A stretch of 64,000 nt of DNA from Timema cristinae. Taxonomy: Eukaryota; Arthropoda; Insecta; Phasmatodea; Timematidae. How positions within the stretch are numbered: position 1 is the stretch's first letter; every line of letters starts with the position of its first letter. The stretch covers positions 9,545,486 through 9,609,485 of the forward strand of contig JBCFYV010000012.1 in assembly GCA_039000515.1 (NCBI GenBank). The letters run 5' to 3'. The notes below the pieces were generated by a model that was not told where the DNA came from, ran no database searches, and worked only from the letters and a program-made list of their open reading frames with translations. Shown here piece after piece: positions 1 through 11,223 of the stretch. The translations under genes and the position numbers were made by a program.

Positions 1-893
1 TTTGAATATTGAATTAGCCAAAGTTCAAATAACCTTTAAATGAGGATGTAACAAGGAGATTAGTTAAATACACTCTCTTCAACACCTCACCTAGTAGAAT
101 CGTAAAAGTTCTGCATGTGTAGATTTAAACCATTCCTAAATCAGTTACTTCATTTGAATATTGAATTAGCCAAAGTTCAAAAAACTTAATCACCTTTAAA
201 GTTCTATCATTTATTAGCTTAGTACAGCAAAGTTCAACCATAAACATACAGCGCATTAATTACATTAGCCAAAGTTCGAACGGTCTTAATCACCTTTTCA
301 TTAATTCTTTTACAAGATTCATACATTTAATAAAGTTAATTACATTACGAAGTTCAACCATTAATTACCTTAAAAATTCATCTGAATATTGAATTAAGCA
401 AAGTTCAAACAATCCTCCTTAAAAAACAAACAGTTACTTCATTTGAATATTGAATTAGCCAAAGTTCAAATAACCTTTAAATGAGGATGTAACAAGGAGA
501 TTAGTTAAATACACTCTCTTCAACTCCTCTCCTAGTAGAATCGTAAAAGTTCTGCATGTGTAGATTTAAACCATTCCTAAATCAGTTACTTCATTTGAAT
601 ATTGAATTAACTAATGTTCGAACAATGTTTAAATGAGGCAGGATTATGGAGAAGTTAACAATATCGGATTAGTCAAATTAATTACCTTTTCATTAATTCT
701 TTTACAAGATTCATACATTTAAAGTGTTAATTACATTACCTTAAAAACACAAAGTCCATTAATTACTTTTTTAACCAAAGTTCAAACAATCTTAATTAAT
801 TACCTTAAAATTGGTTAAATACACTCTCTTCAACTCCTCTCCTAGTCGGATCGTAAAAGTTCTGCATGGGTAGATTTAAACCATTCTTTAAGT
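1..893. repeat. Complex tandem repeat, unit about 441 bp
   Basis: Positions 1-200 recur almost unchanged from 442. The motif TTTGAATATTGAATTA occurs at 1, 153, 442 and 594, so the two main units are offset by exactly 441 bp. A third partial unit, containing ACACTCTCTTCAACTCC and TAGATTTAAACCATTC, lies at about 811-893. Inside each unit the short word AAAGTTCAA recurs many times, giving a nested substructure. The left edge of the window cuts the array, so its full length is unknown. No coding potential is seen. It is probably satellite-like; an LTR or other transposon body arranged in tandem is an alternative. Confidence 0.8.
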
Positions 894-1725
894 AGTAGAA
901 CATTTTCCGTAGCACAAGAATAGAAGCTAGCGTAATGAGTAGCGCACTTGTTCGCGTTGTACAGTTTTTTTAGCTTTCTCAGGGAAGGACATCCAAGTTC
1001 GTCTAACTCAAAAAACTCATACTTGTCAGAGAGAGAAACTCTCCGACCCCTGGGGAGAAAGAGAACCGTCCGAAGACCTCCTACAAAGTAAACAGATCTA
1101 GACCCTCAAGAAATTTATGTTCTAATACCTTGACTGTTATGATAATGTACGGCTCTTTCAAGAGCAGCTGTGCACCGTAGTCACTAGGTCAAGCCCCCCG
1201 CGACACACTTTACCGTGTGGGACACCTTACAACCCTATCCATGGGGTTTAAACGCTACGTCACGATGCGAGAGATAACCCCTCCACCTGGGTGTTCCATA
1301 CCGAGAGAGAGAGAGATATACTTGTCATATCCAGGTTGTTTCCTGTGATCTAGGGATTGAACCTAGGACCTATGGATCTGTAGCCTGTTCCTGAAAACAA
1401 TTCAATGTTTACTCCCCCCCCTCCGCATGAATGAGCCATATTAGTTTCGAGTACAATTATCCTGGGAAGCAAGGTTCGAACCTCGTATTGTTAACCTGAA
1501 AACAATTCATTGATTAAGTACGGTTATCCTAACACACACACCTATACACATACGGGTGTAACTATTCACATTTAACCTGAAAACAATTCATCGATTAAGT
1601 ACGGTTATCCTAACACACCTGACCATCGGAGGGAGATAGGAATTGGGAAGTGAACCCACATTTGCTGGATACTTCGAGACCTGTGAGAGGGAGAATATAC
1701 TTGTCATATCTGGAAATAATATTTT
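894..1725. other. Spacer between the 441-bp repeat and the 39-bp array, with duplicated and tRNA-like blocks
   Basis: No gene is recognised. Two 47-bp near-identical direct copies lie at 1491-1537 and 1572-1618, both containing GATTAAGTACGGTTATCC. A tRNA-like block at about 1329-1390 reads on the minus strand as a B-box-like T arm, GGTTCAATCCC, and reappears at the far side of the large array (7129-7465). The phrase ATACTTGTCATATC occurs at about 1319 and 1694. The part from 940 to 1290 is less AT-rich than most of the window and I do not recognise it. Confidence 0.6.
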
Positions 1726-3206
1726 TTGAACTTTCCAGACTTCATACTGTTAGAGTGCCTGTCTTCAATCTGGTCCAGACTTCATACTGTTAGAGTGCTT
1801 GTCTCTAATCTGTTCCTACTTCATACTGTTAGAGTGCCTGTCTCTAATCTGATCCTGCTTCATATTGTAAGAGTGCTTGTCTCCAATCTGATTCTACTTC
1901 ATACTGTTAGAGTGCTTGTCTCCAAACTGATCCTACTTCATATTGTTAGAGTGCTTATCTTCAATCTGATTCTAATTCATACTGTTAGAGTGCTTGTCTC
2001 CAATCTGTTCCTACTTCATACTGTTAGAGTGCTTATCTTCAATCTGATTCTACTTCATACTGTTAGAGTGCTTGTCTCCAATCCGATTTTACTTCATACT
2101 GTTATAGTGCTTGTCTCCAATCTGTTCCTACTTCATATTGTTAGAGTGCTTTTCTTCAATCTGATTCTAATTCATACTGTTAGAGTGCTTGTCTCCAATC
2201 TGATCCTACTTCATATTGTTAGAGTGCTTGTCTCCAATCTGATTCTACTTCATAGTGTTAGAGTGTTTGTCTCCAATCTGTTCCTACATCATATTGTTAG
2301 AGTGCTTGTCTCCAATCTGATTCTACTTCATACTGTTAGAGTGCTTGTATCCAATCTGATCCTACTTCATATTGTTAGAGTGCTTATCTTCAATCTGATT
2401 CTAATTCATACTGTTAGAGTGCTTGTATCCAATCTGATTCTACTTCATATTGTAAGAGTGCTTATCTTCAATCTGATTCTACTTCATAGTGTTAACTTGT
2501 TCCAATCTGATCTACTTCATATGTAAGTGCTTATCTTAATCTGATTTACTTCATAGTGTTAGAGTGCTTGTATCCAATCTGTTCCTACTATCATATTGAT
2601 AGATGCTTATCTTAATCTGATTCTACTTCATAGTGTTAGAGTGCTTGTATCCAATCTGATCCTAATCATATTTATAGATGCTTATCTTCAATCTGATTCT
2701 ACTTCATAGTGTTAGAGTGCTTGTATCCAATCTGATCCTACTTCATACTGTTAGAGTGCTTATCTCAATCTGTTCTACTTCATACTGTAGAGTGCTTGTC
2801 TCCAATCTGTCCAGACTTCATACTGTTAGAGTGCTTGTCTCCAATCTGTTCCTACTTCATATTGTAGAGTGCTTGTCTCCAATCTGATTCTACTTCATAC
2901 TGTTAGAGTGCTTGTCTCCAATCTGATCCTACTTCATATTGTTAGAGTGCTTATCTTCAATCTGATTCTAATTCATACTGTTAGAGTTCTTGTCTCCAAT
3001 CTGATCCTACTTCATATTGTAAGAGTGCTTATCTTCAATCTGGTTCAAATTCATACTGTTAGAGTGCTTGTACCAATCTGATCCTACTTCTTATTGATAG
3101 AGTGCTTATCTTCAATCTGATTCTACTTCATATTGTAGAGTGCTTGTCCAATCTGGGTCACTTCATATGTTAGAGAGTGCTTTCTTCAATCTGATTCTAC
3201 TTCATA

Positions 3207-3560
3207 CTATTAGAGTGCTTGTCTTCAATCTGGTCAGACTTCATACTGTTAGAGTGCTGTCTTCAATCTGGTCAGACTTCATACTGATTTGAGTGCTTGT
3301 CTCCAATCTGCTCCAGACTTCATACTGCTATAAGTGATTGTCTTCAATCTGTCCACTTCTAACTGTTAGAGTGCTTGTCTCCAATCTGGTCCAACTTCAT
3401 ACTGTTAGAGTGCTTGTCTCAATCTGACCCTACTTCATATTGTTAGAGTGCTTGTCCCAATCTGATCCTACTTCATATTGTTAGAGTGCTTATCTTCAAT
3501 CTGATTCTAATTCATACTGTTAGAGTGCTTGTATCCAATCTGATCCTACTTCATATTGTT
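3207..3560. repeat. Higher-order block of the 39-bp array, indel-rich copy
   Basis: This block carries a distinctive run of variant units: CTATTAGAG, then a CTGCTCCAGA unit with CATACTGCTATA, then CTTCTAACTG, then GACCCTACTTC. The same markers occur in the same order at 6627-6985, about 3.42 kb further on. Relative to that copy, this one lacks single bases at many places (for example GTCAGACTT for GTCAAGACTT, and GTCTCAATC for GTCTCCAATC). Confidence 0.8.
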
Positions 3561-4699
3561 AGAGTGCTTGTATCCAATCTGATTCGACTTCATATTGTTA
3601 GAGTGCTTGTCTCCAATCTGATTCTATTCATACTGTTAGAGTGCTTGTCTCCAATCTGTGTCCAACTTCATACTGTTAGAGTGCTTGTCTCCAATCTGAT
3701 TCTATTCATACTGTTAGAGTGCTTGTCTCCAATCGTTCCTACTTCATACTGTTAGAGTGCTTATCTTCAATCTGATTCTACTTCATACTGTTAGAGTGCT
3801 TGTCTCCAATCATGTTCTTCATACTGTTAGAGTGCTTGTCTTCAATCTTATTTCTACTTCATATTGTTAGAGTGCTTATCTCCAATCTGATTCTAATTCA
3901 TACTGTTAGAGTGCTTATCTTCAATCTGATTCTACTTCATATTGTTAGAGTGCTTAACTTCAATCTGATCTACTTCATATGTTAGAGTGCTTGTCTCTAA
4001 TCTGTTCCTACTTCATATGTTAGAGTGCTTATTCAATCTGGTCCAGACTTCATAATGTTAGAGTGCTTATCTTAATCTGATCTACTTCATACTGTTAGAG
4101 TGCTTGTCTCCAATCTGTTCCTACTTCATAGTTGTAGAGTGCTTATCTTCAATCTGATTCTAATTCATACTGTTAGAGTGCTTGTATCCAATCTGATTCT
4201 ACTTCATATTGTAAGAGTGCTTATCTTCAATCTGATTCTACTTCATAGTGTTAGAGTGCTTGTATCCAATCTGATCCTACTTAATATTGTAAGAGTGCTT
4301 ATCTTTAATCTGATTCTAATTCATAGTGTTAGAGTGCTTGTATCCAATCTGTTCCTACATAATATTGATAGAATGCTTATCTTCAATCTGATTCTACTTC
4401 ATAGTGTTAGAGTGCTTGTATCCAATCTGATCCTACTTCATATTGTTAGAGTGCTTATCTTCAATCTGATTCTACTTCATACTGTTAGAGTGCTTGTCTC
4501 CAATCTGGTCCAGACTTCATACTGTTAGAGTGCTTGTCTCCAATCTGTTCCTACTTCATATTGTAAGAGTGCTTGTCTCCAATCTGATTCTACTTCATAC
4601 TGTTAGAGTGCTTGTCTCCAATCTGTTCCTACTTCATAATGTTAGAGTGCTTGTCTCCAATCTGATCCTACTTCATACTGTTAGAGTGCTTGTCCCCAA

Positions 4700-5983
4700 T
4701 CTGATCCTACTTCATATTGTTAGAGTGCTTGTCTCCAATCTGGTCCAGACTTCATACTGTTAGAGTGCTTGTCTTCAATCTGGTCCAGACTTCATACTGT
4801 TAGAGTGCTTGTCTCTAATCTGATCCTACTTCATACTGTTAGAGTGCTTGTCTCCAATCTGATTCTACTTCATACTGTTAGAGTGCTGGTCTCCAATCTG
4901 TTCCTACTTCATAGTGTTAGAGTGCTTATCTTCAATCTGATTCTAATTCATACTGTTAGAGTGCTTGTATCCAATCTGATTCTACTTCATATTGTAAGAG
5001 TGCTTATCTTCAATCTGATTCTACTTCATAGTGTTAGAGTGCTTGTATCCAATCTGATCCTACTTCATATTGTAAGAGTGCTTGTATCCAATCTGATTCT
5101 ACTTCATAGTGTTAGAGTGCTTGTATCCAATCTGTTCCTACATAATATTGATAGAATGCTTATCTTCAATCTGATTCTACTTCATAGTGTTAGAGTGCTT
5201 GTTTCCAATCTGATCCTACTTCATATTGTAAGAGTGCTTATCTTCAATCCGATTTTACTTCATACTGTTAGAGTGCTTGTATCCAATCTGTTCCTACATA
5301 ATATTGATAGAATGCTTTTCTTCAATCTGATTCTACTTCATACTGTTAGAGTGCTTGTCTCCAATCTGTTCCTACTTCATAATGTTAGAGTGCTTGTCTC
5401 CAATCTGATCCTACTTCATAGTGTTAGAGTGCTTGTATCCAATCTGATCCTACTTCATATTGTTAGAGTGCTTGTCTCCAATCTGGTCCAGACTTCATAC
5501 TGTTAGAGTGCTTGTCTTCAATCTGGTCCAGACTTCATACTGTTAGAGTGCTTGTCTCTAATCTGATCCTACTTCATACTGTTAGAGTGCTTGTCTCCAA
5601 TCTGATTCTACTTCATACTGTTAGAGTGCTGGTCTCCAATCTGTTCCTACTTCATAGTGTTAGAGTGCTTATCTTCAATCTGATTCTAATTCATACTGTT
5701 AGAGTGCTTGTATCCAATCTGATTCTACTTCATATTGTAAGAGTGCTTATCTTCAATCTGATTCTACTTCATAGTGTTAGAGTGCTTGTATCCAATCTGA
5801 TCCTACTTCATATTGTAAGAGTGCTTGTATCCAATCTGATTCTACTTCATAGTGTTAGAGTGCTTGTATCCAATCTGTTCCTACATAATATTGATAGAAT
5901 GCTTATCTTCAATCTGATTCTACTTCATAGTGTTAGAGTGCTTGTATCCAATCTGATCCTACTTCATATTGTTAGAGTGCTTG
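4700..5983. repeat. Tandem higher-order duplication of about 743 bp within the array
   Basis: The series of unit variants beginning near 4741 (two successive GTCCAGA units) repeats from 5484 with an offset of 743 bp, equal to seventeen 39-bp plus two 40-bp units. The first dozen units of both copies agree almost base for base, with one GTTTCC/GTATCC difference noted. They then diverge after about 5235 and 5978. This points to recent unequal exchange or segmental duplication inside the satellite. Confidence 0.85.
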
Positions 5984-6626
5984 TATCCAATCTGATTCTA
6001 CTTCATACTGTTAGAGTGCTTGTCTCCAATCTGGTCCAGACTTCATACTGTTAGAGTGCTTGTCTCCAATCTGTTCCTACTTCATATTGTAAGAGTGCTT
6101 GTCTCCAATCTGATTCTACTTCATACTGTTAGAGTGCCTGTCTCCAATCTGATTCTACTTCATAGTGTTAGAGTGCTTGTATCCAATCTGATCCTACTTC
6201 ATATTGTTAGAGTGCTTATCTTCAATCTGATTCTACTTCATACTGTTAGAGTGCTTGTCTCCAATCTGGTCCAGACTTCATACTGTTAGAGTGCTTGTCT
6301 CCAATCTGTTCCTACTTCATATTGTAAGAGTGCTTGTACCCAATCTGTTCCTACTTCTTATTGATAGAGTGCTTATCTTCAATCTGATTCTAATTCATAC
6401 TGTTAGAGTGCTTGTCTCCAATCTGATCCTACTTCATATTGTAAGAGTGCTTATCTTCAATCTGGTCCAGACTTCATACTGTTAGAGTGCTTGTACCCAA
6501 TCTGATCCTACTTCTTATTGATAGAGTGCTTATCTTCAATCTGATCCTACTTCATATTGTAAGAGTGCTTGTATCCAATCTGATCCTACTTCATATTGTA
6601 AGAGTGCTTATCTTCAATCTGATTCT

Positions 6627-6985
6627 ACTTCATACTATTAGAGTGCTTGTCTTCAATCTGGTCAAGACTTCATACTGTTAGAGTGCCTGTCTTCAATCTG
6701 GTCAAGACTTCATACTGTTAGAGTGCTTGTCTTCAATCTGCTCCAGACTTCATACTGCTATAGTGATTGTCTTCAATCTGGTCCAGACTTCTAACTGTTA
6801 GAGTGCTTGTCTCCAATCTGGTCCAGACATCATACTGTTAGAGTGCTTGTCTCCAATCTGACCCTACTTCATATTGTTAGAGTGCTTGTCTCTAATCTGA
6901 TCCTACTTCATATTGTTAGAGTGCTTATCTTCAATCTGATTCTAATTCATACTGTTAGAGTGCTTGTATCCAATCTGATCCTACT
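6627..6985. repeat. Higher-order block of the 39-bp array, well-kept copy
   Basis: This is the partner of the block at 3207-3560, with the same ordered set of rare unit variants but full-length 39/40-bp units. It shows that the array grew by copying multi-unit blocks, not only single units. Confidence 0.8.
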
Positions 6986-7128
6986 TCATATTGTAAGAGT
7001 GCTTGTATCCAATCTGATTCTACTTCATATTGTAAGAGTGCTTGTATCCAATCTGATTCTACTTCATACTGTTCCTACTTCTTATTGATAGAGTGCTTAT
7101 CTTCAATCTGGTCCAGGCTTCATACTGT

Positions 7129-7465
7129 TATCCTATGATCTAGGGATTCAACCTAGGACCTAGGGATCTGTAGCCTGTTCCGAACCCGAGACATCTAGAT
7201 CAGTAGCCTGTTCCATTAGGTCGTTTCCTATGAACCCGGGACTTCTAGATCAGTAGCCTGTTCCGTTAGGTTGTTTCCTGTGATCTAGGGATTCAACCTA
7301 GGACCTAGGGATCTGTAGCCTGTTCATTAGGTTGAACCCGAGACATCTAGATCAGTAGCCTGTTCCATTAGGTCGTTTCCTATGAACCCGGGACTTCTAG
7401 ATCAGTAGCCTGTTCCGTTAGGTTGTTTCCTGTGATCTAGGGATTCAACCTAGGACTGACCACTC
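7129..7465. repeat. tRNA-like tandem blocks, period about 150 bp, at the right side of the array
   Basis: GATCTAGGGATTCAACC followed by TAGGACCTAGGGATCTG and GTAGCCTGTTCC repeats, interleaved with a second type, GACTTCTAGATCAGTAGCC. The phrase GTAGCCTGTTCC occurs at least six times. On the minus strand these read like the anticodon-to-T-arm half of a tRNA, with a degenerate B box GGTTGAATCCC. Closely related sequence lies on the left side of the array at about 1329-1390. No complete cloverleaf is seen, so a working tRNA gene is not claimed. Confidence 0.7.
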
Positions 7466-7510
7466 AGATCCCCTCCGGTGGTCGCATCTAGGGTTCGAAT
7501 CTAGGTCGGG

Positions 7511-7610
7511 TCTACTCAAGAGTGGTATTCTGTTTTTTGAAACTAAAAACCTCCGCGGTATTGAAGTTTTATGTAGAGGGTCTTAACTTTGCTGTACTAA
7601 GGTAGCATAC
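7511..7610 (+). pseudogene. Fragment resembling mitochondrial large-subunit rRNA (possible NUMT)
   Basis: The fragment contains CCGCGGTATT followed 44 bases later by GCTGTACTAAGGTAGCATA. These match, in order, the highly conserved mitochondrial 16S/lrRNA domain in which CCGCGGTA precedes a TGCAAAGGTAGCATA-type segment. The nuclear 28S form of this region reads TTAAGGTAGCCAAA, so the ATA after GTAGC favours the mitochondrial form. The homology fades within about 100 bp and the surroundings are nuclear repeats, so this would be a nuclear copy. It is short, and chance conservation cannot be fully excluded. Confidence 0.5.
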
Positions 7611-7639
7611 TACCCAGGATCCCAATCCATGATACGTTT

Positions 7640-8060
7640 TACACACCTACACCTACACCTACACATCGAGACCGTGAGACGACCCACATTTGCAGAGAGA
7701 GAGGGAGAGAAAACCCTGTTCCCCGTATGTTAGTCTCCCCCGCCCCCCTCCAGCCATCCCTAGCCCTCCGCGCATCCCAGTCGTGTCCTCGTATCCTGCT
7801 CCGCATCAACATATCTATCCCTCTCTCCCCACCCACCCATGTCACAGAATACCGTACCAAAAAAATATATATTGCCTCCCCCCACCCCCCTCATCCAGGT
7901 GCTCCATCCACCCAACCTACACACATCAACCCTCCCAACATCCATTATTATGCTAATGAGTCACAGAAAAAAACCAGATGCTCCACACACTCACCCCTCT
8001 GCCACCATCGCGTGCTACAACCCTTCCTATCCCCACATCCCCCATCCTCCTGTCATCTCA
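7640..8060. other. C-rich, pyrimidine-biased low-complexity stretch
   Basis: ACACCTACACCTACACC, then a GA-rich tract, then about 300 bp dominated by C and CC(A/T). Several overlapping open frames of 60-114 codons exist on both strands. They are rich in P, S, H and T (or G, R and V on the other strand), which is what base bias alone produces. No domain is seen. It stands out from the AT-rich surroundings and could be a decayed GC-rich repeat or regulatory DNA. Confidence 0.5.
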
Positions 8061-8689
8061 GAACCCATTAAAATGGTGATTAATGGGATGTGTTGCTGAA
8101 TAGCACAAACCCCCCTACTCACATGGCTTACCGTATGAATATGTGAAATTAGAAATAGTATTTTTTTTGTCAGATAAGTATTTTCCCATGAAAATTGGAC
8201 TGTAACTTAGGCGAGTAATACAGATTGAACCAGGCTTCGTATTTACTTGAGAATTCATTCAGCTTGCATTAGAAGACAGTTGAATTGAGATAAGTAAAAC
8301 CGTTTAGCCCCCTTTTTTTTTTAATACAAGAAAGTGAATTTGGAAGTATATATATTTTGTTCATGAGCCCAATTTTACTCTTGTCAAAGGAATAAATACA
8401 TAAAACCACACATTGATGCGTTTTCTGGTTCCAGCGTAATCTTGTATCTAATGTCCTGGCTAGGCGGCCATACGATTGGCTTATATAAATTCTCCCTCTC
8501 GCTCTACACATATTTGACCACATTTCTTCTTAATTATACTATTACTAAACCTACCCCATTAGTATCAAAATTAATATATAAAATACACTTTGCAAGAAAC
8601 AAAAGTTTTATAGACGTGACTTCTTCCAGTGAGCACACTGTCGATCAGCGTCTATCTATCTGAGCAGAGCTTTGGGACTTTTAGTGCAA

Positions 8690-9432
8690 CTCTCCCTGAT
8701 AGGGTTCATCCATGAACCACGTAACACTTGGGGGGGGGGGGGGCGAAGGGGTTCATCAAAGTGTTACGTAACACAGATCATATACTCACATTTTAATGAT
8801 GAAAAATAATCTTAAATCGATTGTTCACGTTTTTTTTTACCTCTAATAAACAAATTTACAGATAATGTCCGAATATCTACGTCGTTGAAAATGCAAGTTT
8901 AGCACTTACTTAGTATACGAGTATATCGAGTTTCGAATGCACTTATGACTTAAGTGGCTTTGTCTGTCCGACACTACGAGCGCCAAGCACATGTGAGGAA
9001 TGAGTGCATTGTAGTATTATATACTTTTGTACGTTTTCATACACATTCTGTGTATGCTATTATTACTTGAAAAATAATATATTCAAAACTTGCAAGACTG
9101 ATTATGGTTTTAAAAAGGCTATTAAATTTCCAAATACTTGTCTGTGCGTGCAGTTATCCATAAATAATAATAATAATCAGTGAAATTATTTATATTCAGA
9201 ATTTATAATGAATTTTTAAGAAGTATTAAATCTTAGTCCATTTCTTAGTGTCACAAAAATGTCCCTATGAATAACTTCATTCCTCTTGGTGAGAAAAGTT
9301 ACGTAACACAGGTTGTTGAGGGAGGGGGGTGGTCAGGTTAAAGGTCTAATTGGTGTCACATGCTTTGAGGAGCAGGAGGGGGTAAAAGGGTAAGAAAAAA
9401 GAGTTACGGGGTTTGTGGATAATCCATATAGT
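8690..9432. mobile_element. DNA-transposon-like element with CGTAACAC ends, copy 1
   Basis: The left end reads GGGTTCATCCATGAACCACG followed by TAACACTT and a G run. The right end, reverse complemented, reads GGATTATCCACAAACCCCG and TAACTCTT, an imperfect terminal inverted repeat of about 30 bp. Just inside each end is the pattern GTTACGTAACA beside G-rich tracts (8763 and 9298). The interior is AT-rich and non-coding. A second copy lies at about 21085-21510. I cannot name the superfamily; it is a non-autonomous element. Confidence 0.6.
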
Positions 9433-9482
9433 TGACGTACAATACATTCAGATTCAGATAGGAAACTACAATTATAGAAGCT

Positions 9483-9660
9483 GCTAGATCTACTCTTACT
9501 TTTACGTATTCATAATTTTATTTATGTGATATTTAGCTGTCACTTTTGATAGAATTTATCAATACCAATAAATTTATACTAATTATAATAGTAAACTATG
9601 ATATATATTGAACACAAAAAATATAGTTTTATTTTCTAAAAGGTTCTTCTTTACCAAATG
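9483..9660 (-). mobile_element. MITE-like repeat (GCTGTCAC / ATTGGTATTGATA family)
   Basis: On the minus strand this reads TTTATTGGTATTGATAAATT, then TGACAGCT, then TATGAATACGT. The same ordered motifs occur at 29155-29232, 36824-36902 and 43853-43936 on the plus strand and at about 30010-30215 on the minus strand. Its other side, ACAAAAAATATAGTTTTATT with TTTTCTAAAAGG, matches 30162-30205. It is non-coding. The exact termini are not defined here. Confidence 0.5.
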
Positions 9661-11220
9661 AACTGCTAAACGTGTTTCTTCCTAGCTATTCGACTCTTAT
9701 GTGGTTTACATCAATGTTACTAAAAATGTGTGTCCACCCGCCGGAGAAGGATTGAGCCACCATATCAAATTTATTTAAAAAGAAAACATATTAATATTTT
9801 TTTTTTAATATTAAGGCACTTTCTCGTTCCATAAGTGTGTATCTTATTTTTTATTGGTGTGTGTTTTATTTTCTATTTTTTCAACAGCCTGTCTTATATA
9901 ATGAGTGTTATACTAAGTCCCTTTGTTCGTAATGTTTGCATTTGACAAGAAACACACCGTAACATAGTTCATATTAATAGGAACCCCCCGCCCCCCTCCA
10001 GAGGCTAGACAGATATGAGTTTCTCCTATAACCTCCTTTTTTTTTGTTTACTATCCTCCCCTTTACCCCTTTCCCCTTTACATAACGTTGTGATTCCCTT
10101 CACTCCCGGTTGACACTTTGTCCTTTCGTGAAGATAAATAACCTTACTCTTTTATTTTATGTAATAAATAGCTCAGCAAAAAAACATATTTTTGTGGGTC
10201 GTAGAAACGGTATTTGAAAAAGTTTTTTCCTCCCCTAGTTGTACTACGCGTAACAGCGTTACATAATTATGCAGAGTGTATCCAGAAATAAACGGTTGTA
10301 GCTAGGAACTAAAATATAAAGTATTTTTTTCATCCTCTATTAATTTATTAGGGGGCCGATATTTCAAAAGCTTGATTTTCTCATCTATCACAGTTTTAAC
10401 GGGTATACTTCTTTGTTACGTAAGATGCAATTTATATTTGTTATTATTGTAAAACATTATATGATAGTTAATTACTTTTGGCTTGACACCTTTGTTCATT
10501 AAGAAGTGCATTTACAAAATTGATCCAAAGGTATCGAATTTGACTTTTTGCAAGGACAAGAATGTATCAATTTTAGATTGGATTTGTTTTATTTCAAAAG
10601 TTGATAGAAGTGTCAAGGACAGCTTTATGAGTTTTAGTAATATGTATTGTTATTTTGTAGTAAGGGGGGTTAAAGATTGAAAATAAAGAAAATTATTTAC
10701 AATTTTCAATCCCAAACATATTCATTTCATAACCTTTATAATTTTTAATAGAATATAATAAAACATGTGTATGGGATAGCTAATTGTTAATTTATGATAA
10801 TTAGACCAATATCACTTTATAATCTCTTTTTAATTGTGTTTGAACTTTTAATTCAAATATAGACACTTTCATCTCAAATAAATCGCTTATTGTAGGATTT
10901 CTAACTTATTTAACCTTATCTTGACTATTTGACGTAAAGTATGTACAGAAAATATTAAGCTACTTCTTATTGTAACATTTTAATTTTCATTCCCAATTTT
11001 CCTTCCTTCAACCCAGAATGATCAGGCTAGAGACTTAAAAAAGTTCATAAAATTACCTCTTTGATAATTTTAGGGAAGGGAGGGGGGATATTAAAGTAAT
11101 ATAAATAAAAGCAGTTATTTACACTTATCTAATCCTACCTGGCTTACTTTTTTTCGGGCCACTGGACTTCAAAAATAATTGGTTGGAACTTAACACTTAA
11201 TTTTATCATATTTTATTCTA
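9661..11220. other. AT-rich stretch without a recognised gene
   Basis: This holds short homopolymer and poly-T tracts and one 65-codon open frame at 10483-10680 that resembles no family I know and has the composition of random AT-rich DNA. GTAACATAG/GTTACGTAAG-type motifs (9959, 10416) may be worn fragments of the CGTAACAC elements. I see nothing else. Confidence 0.5.
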
Positions 11221-11223
11221 CTA

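Larger units (their letters stand above)
1733..7128. repeat. Minisatellite array of 39-bp units, about 5.4 kb
   Basis: About 138 head-to-tail units are built on CTTCATACTGTTAGAG, TGCTTGTCTCCAATCTG and a variable end (ATCCTA, ATTCTA, TTCCTA or GTCCAGA). Units ending in GTCCAGA are 40 bp, the others 39 bp. Because 39 is 13 codons, one plus-strand frame stays open as a 13-residue repeat of the type LHTVRVLVSNLIL until a 40-bp unit or an indel shifts it. This explains the row of overlapping open frames of 60-266 codons. The other two plus frames hit a stop in nearly every unit. Recurring variants (GTATCC or ATCTTC, CATATTG or CATAGTG) mix in ordered blocks, so there is higher-order structure. I read it as non-coding satellite. 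Confidence 0.95.

Noticed and set aside
1726..7088. Open frames of 60-266 codons encoding a 13-residue repeat
   Set aside because: They follow from a 39-bp satellite unit. Each is ended by a 40-bp unit or an indel, and nothing around them looks like a gene.
1733..7128. CRISPR-like array
   Set aside because: The units are contiguous tandem repeats without unique spacers, and the setting is eukaryotic.
7511..7610. Nuclear 28S rRNA fragment
   Set aside because: The nuclear form has TTAAGGTAGCCAAA; the sequence here has CTAAGGTAGCATA, the mitochondrial type.
7639..8099. Overlapping open frames of 61-114 codons on both strands
   Set aside because: They result from C-rich low-complexity sequence; both strands are open at once and residues follow the base bias.
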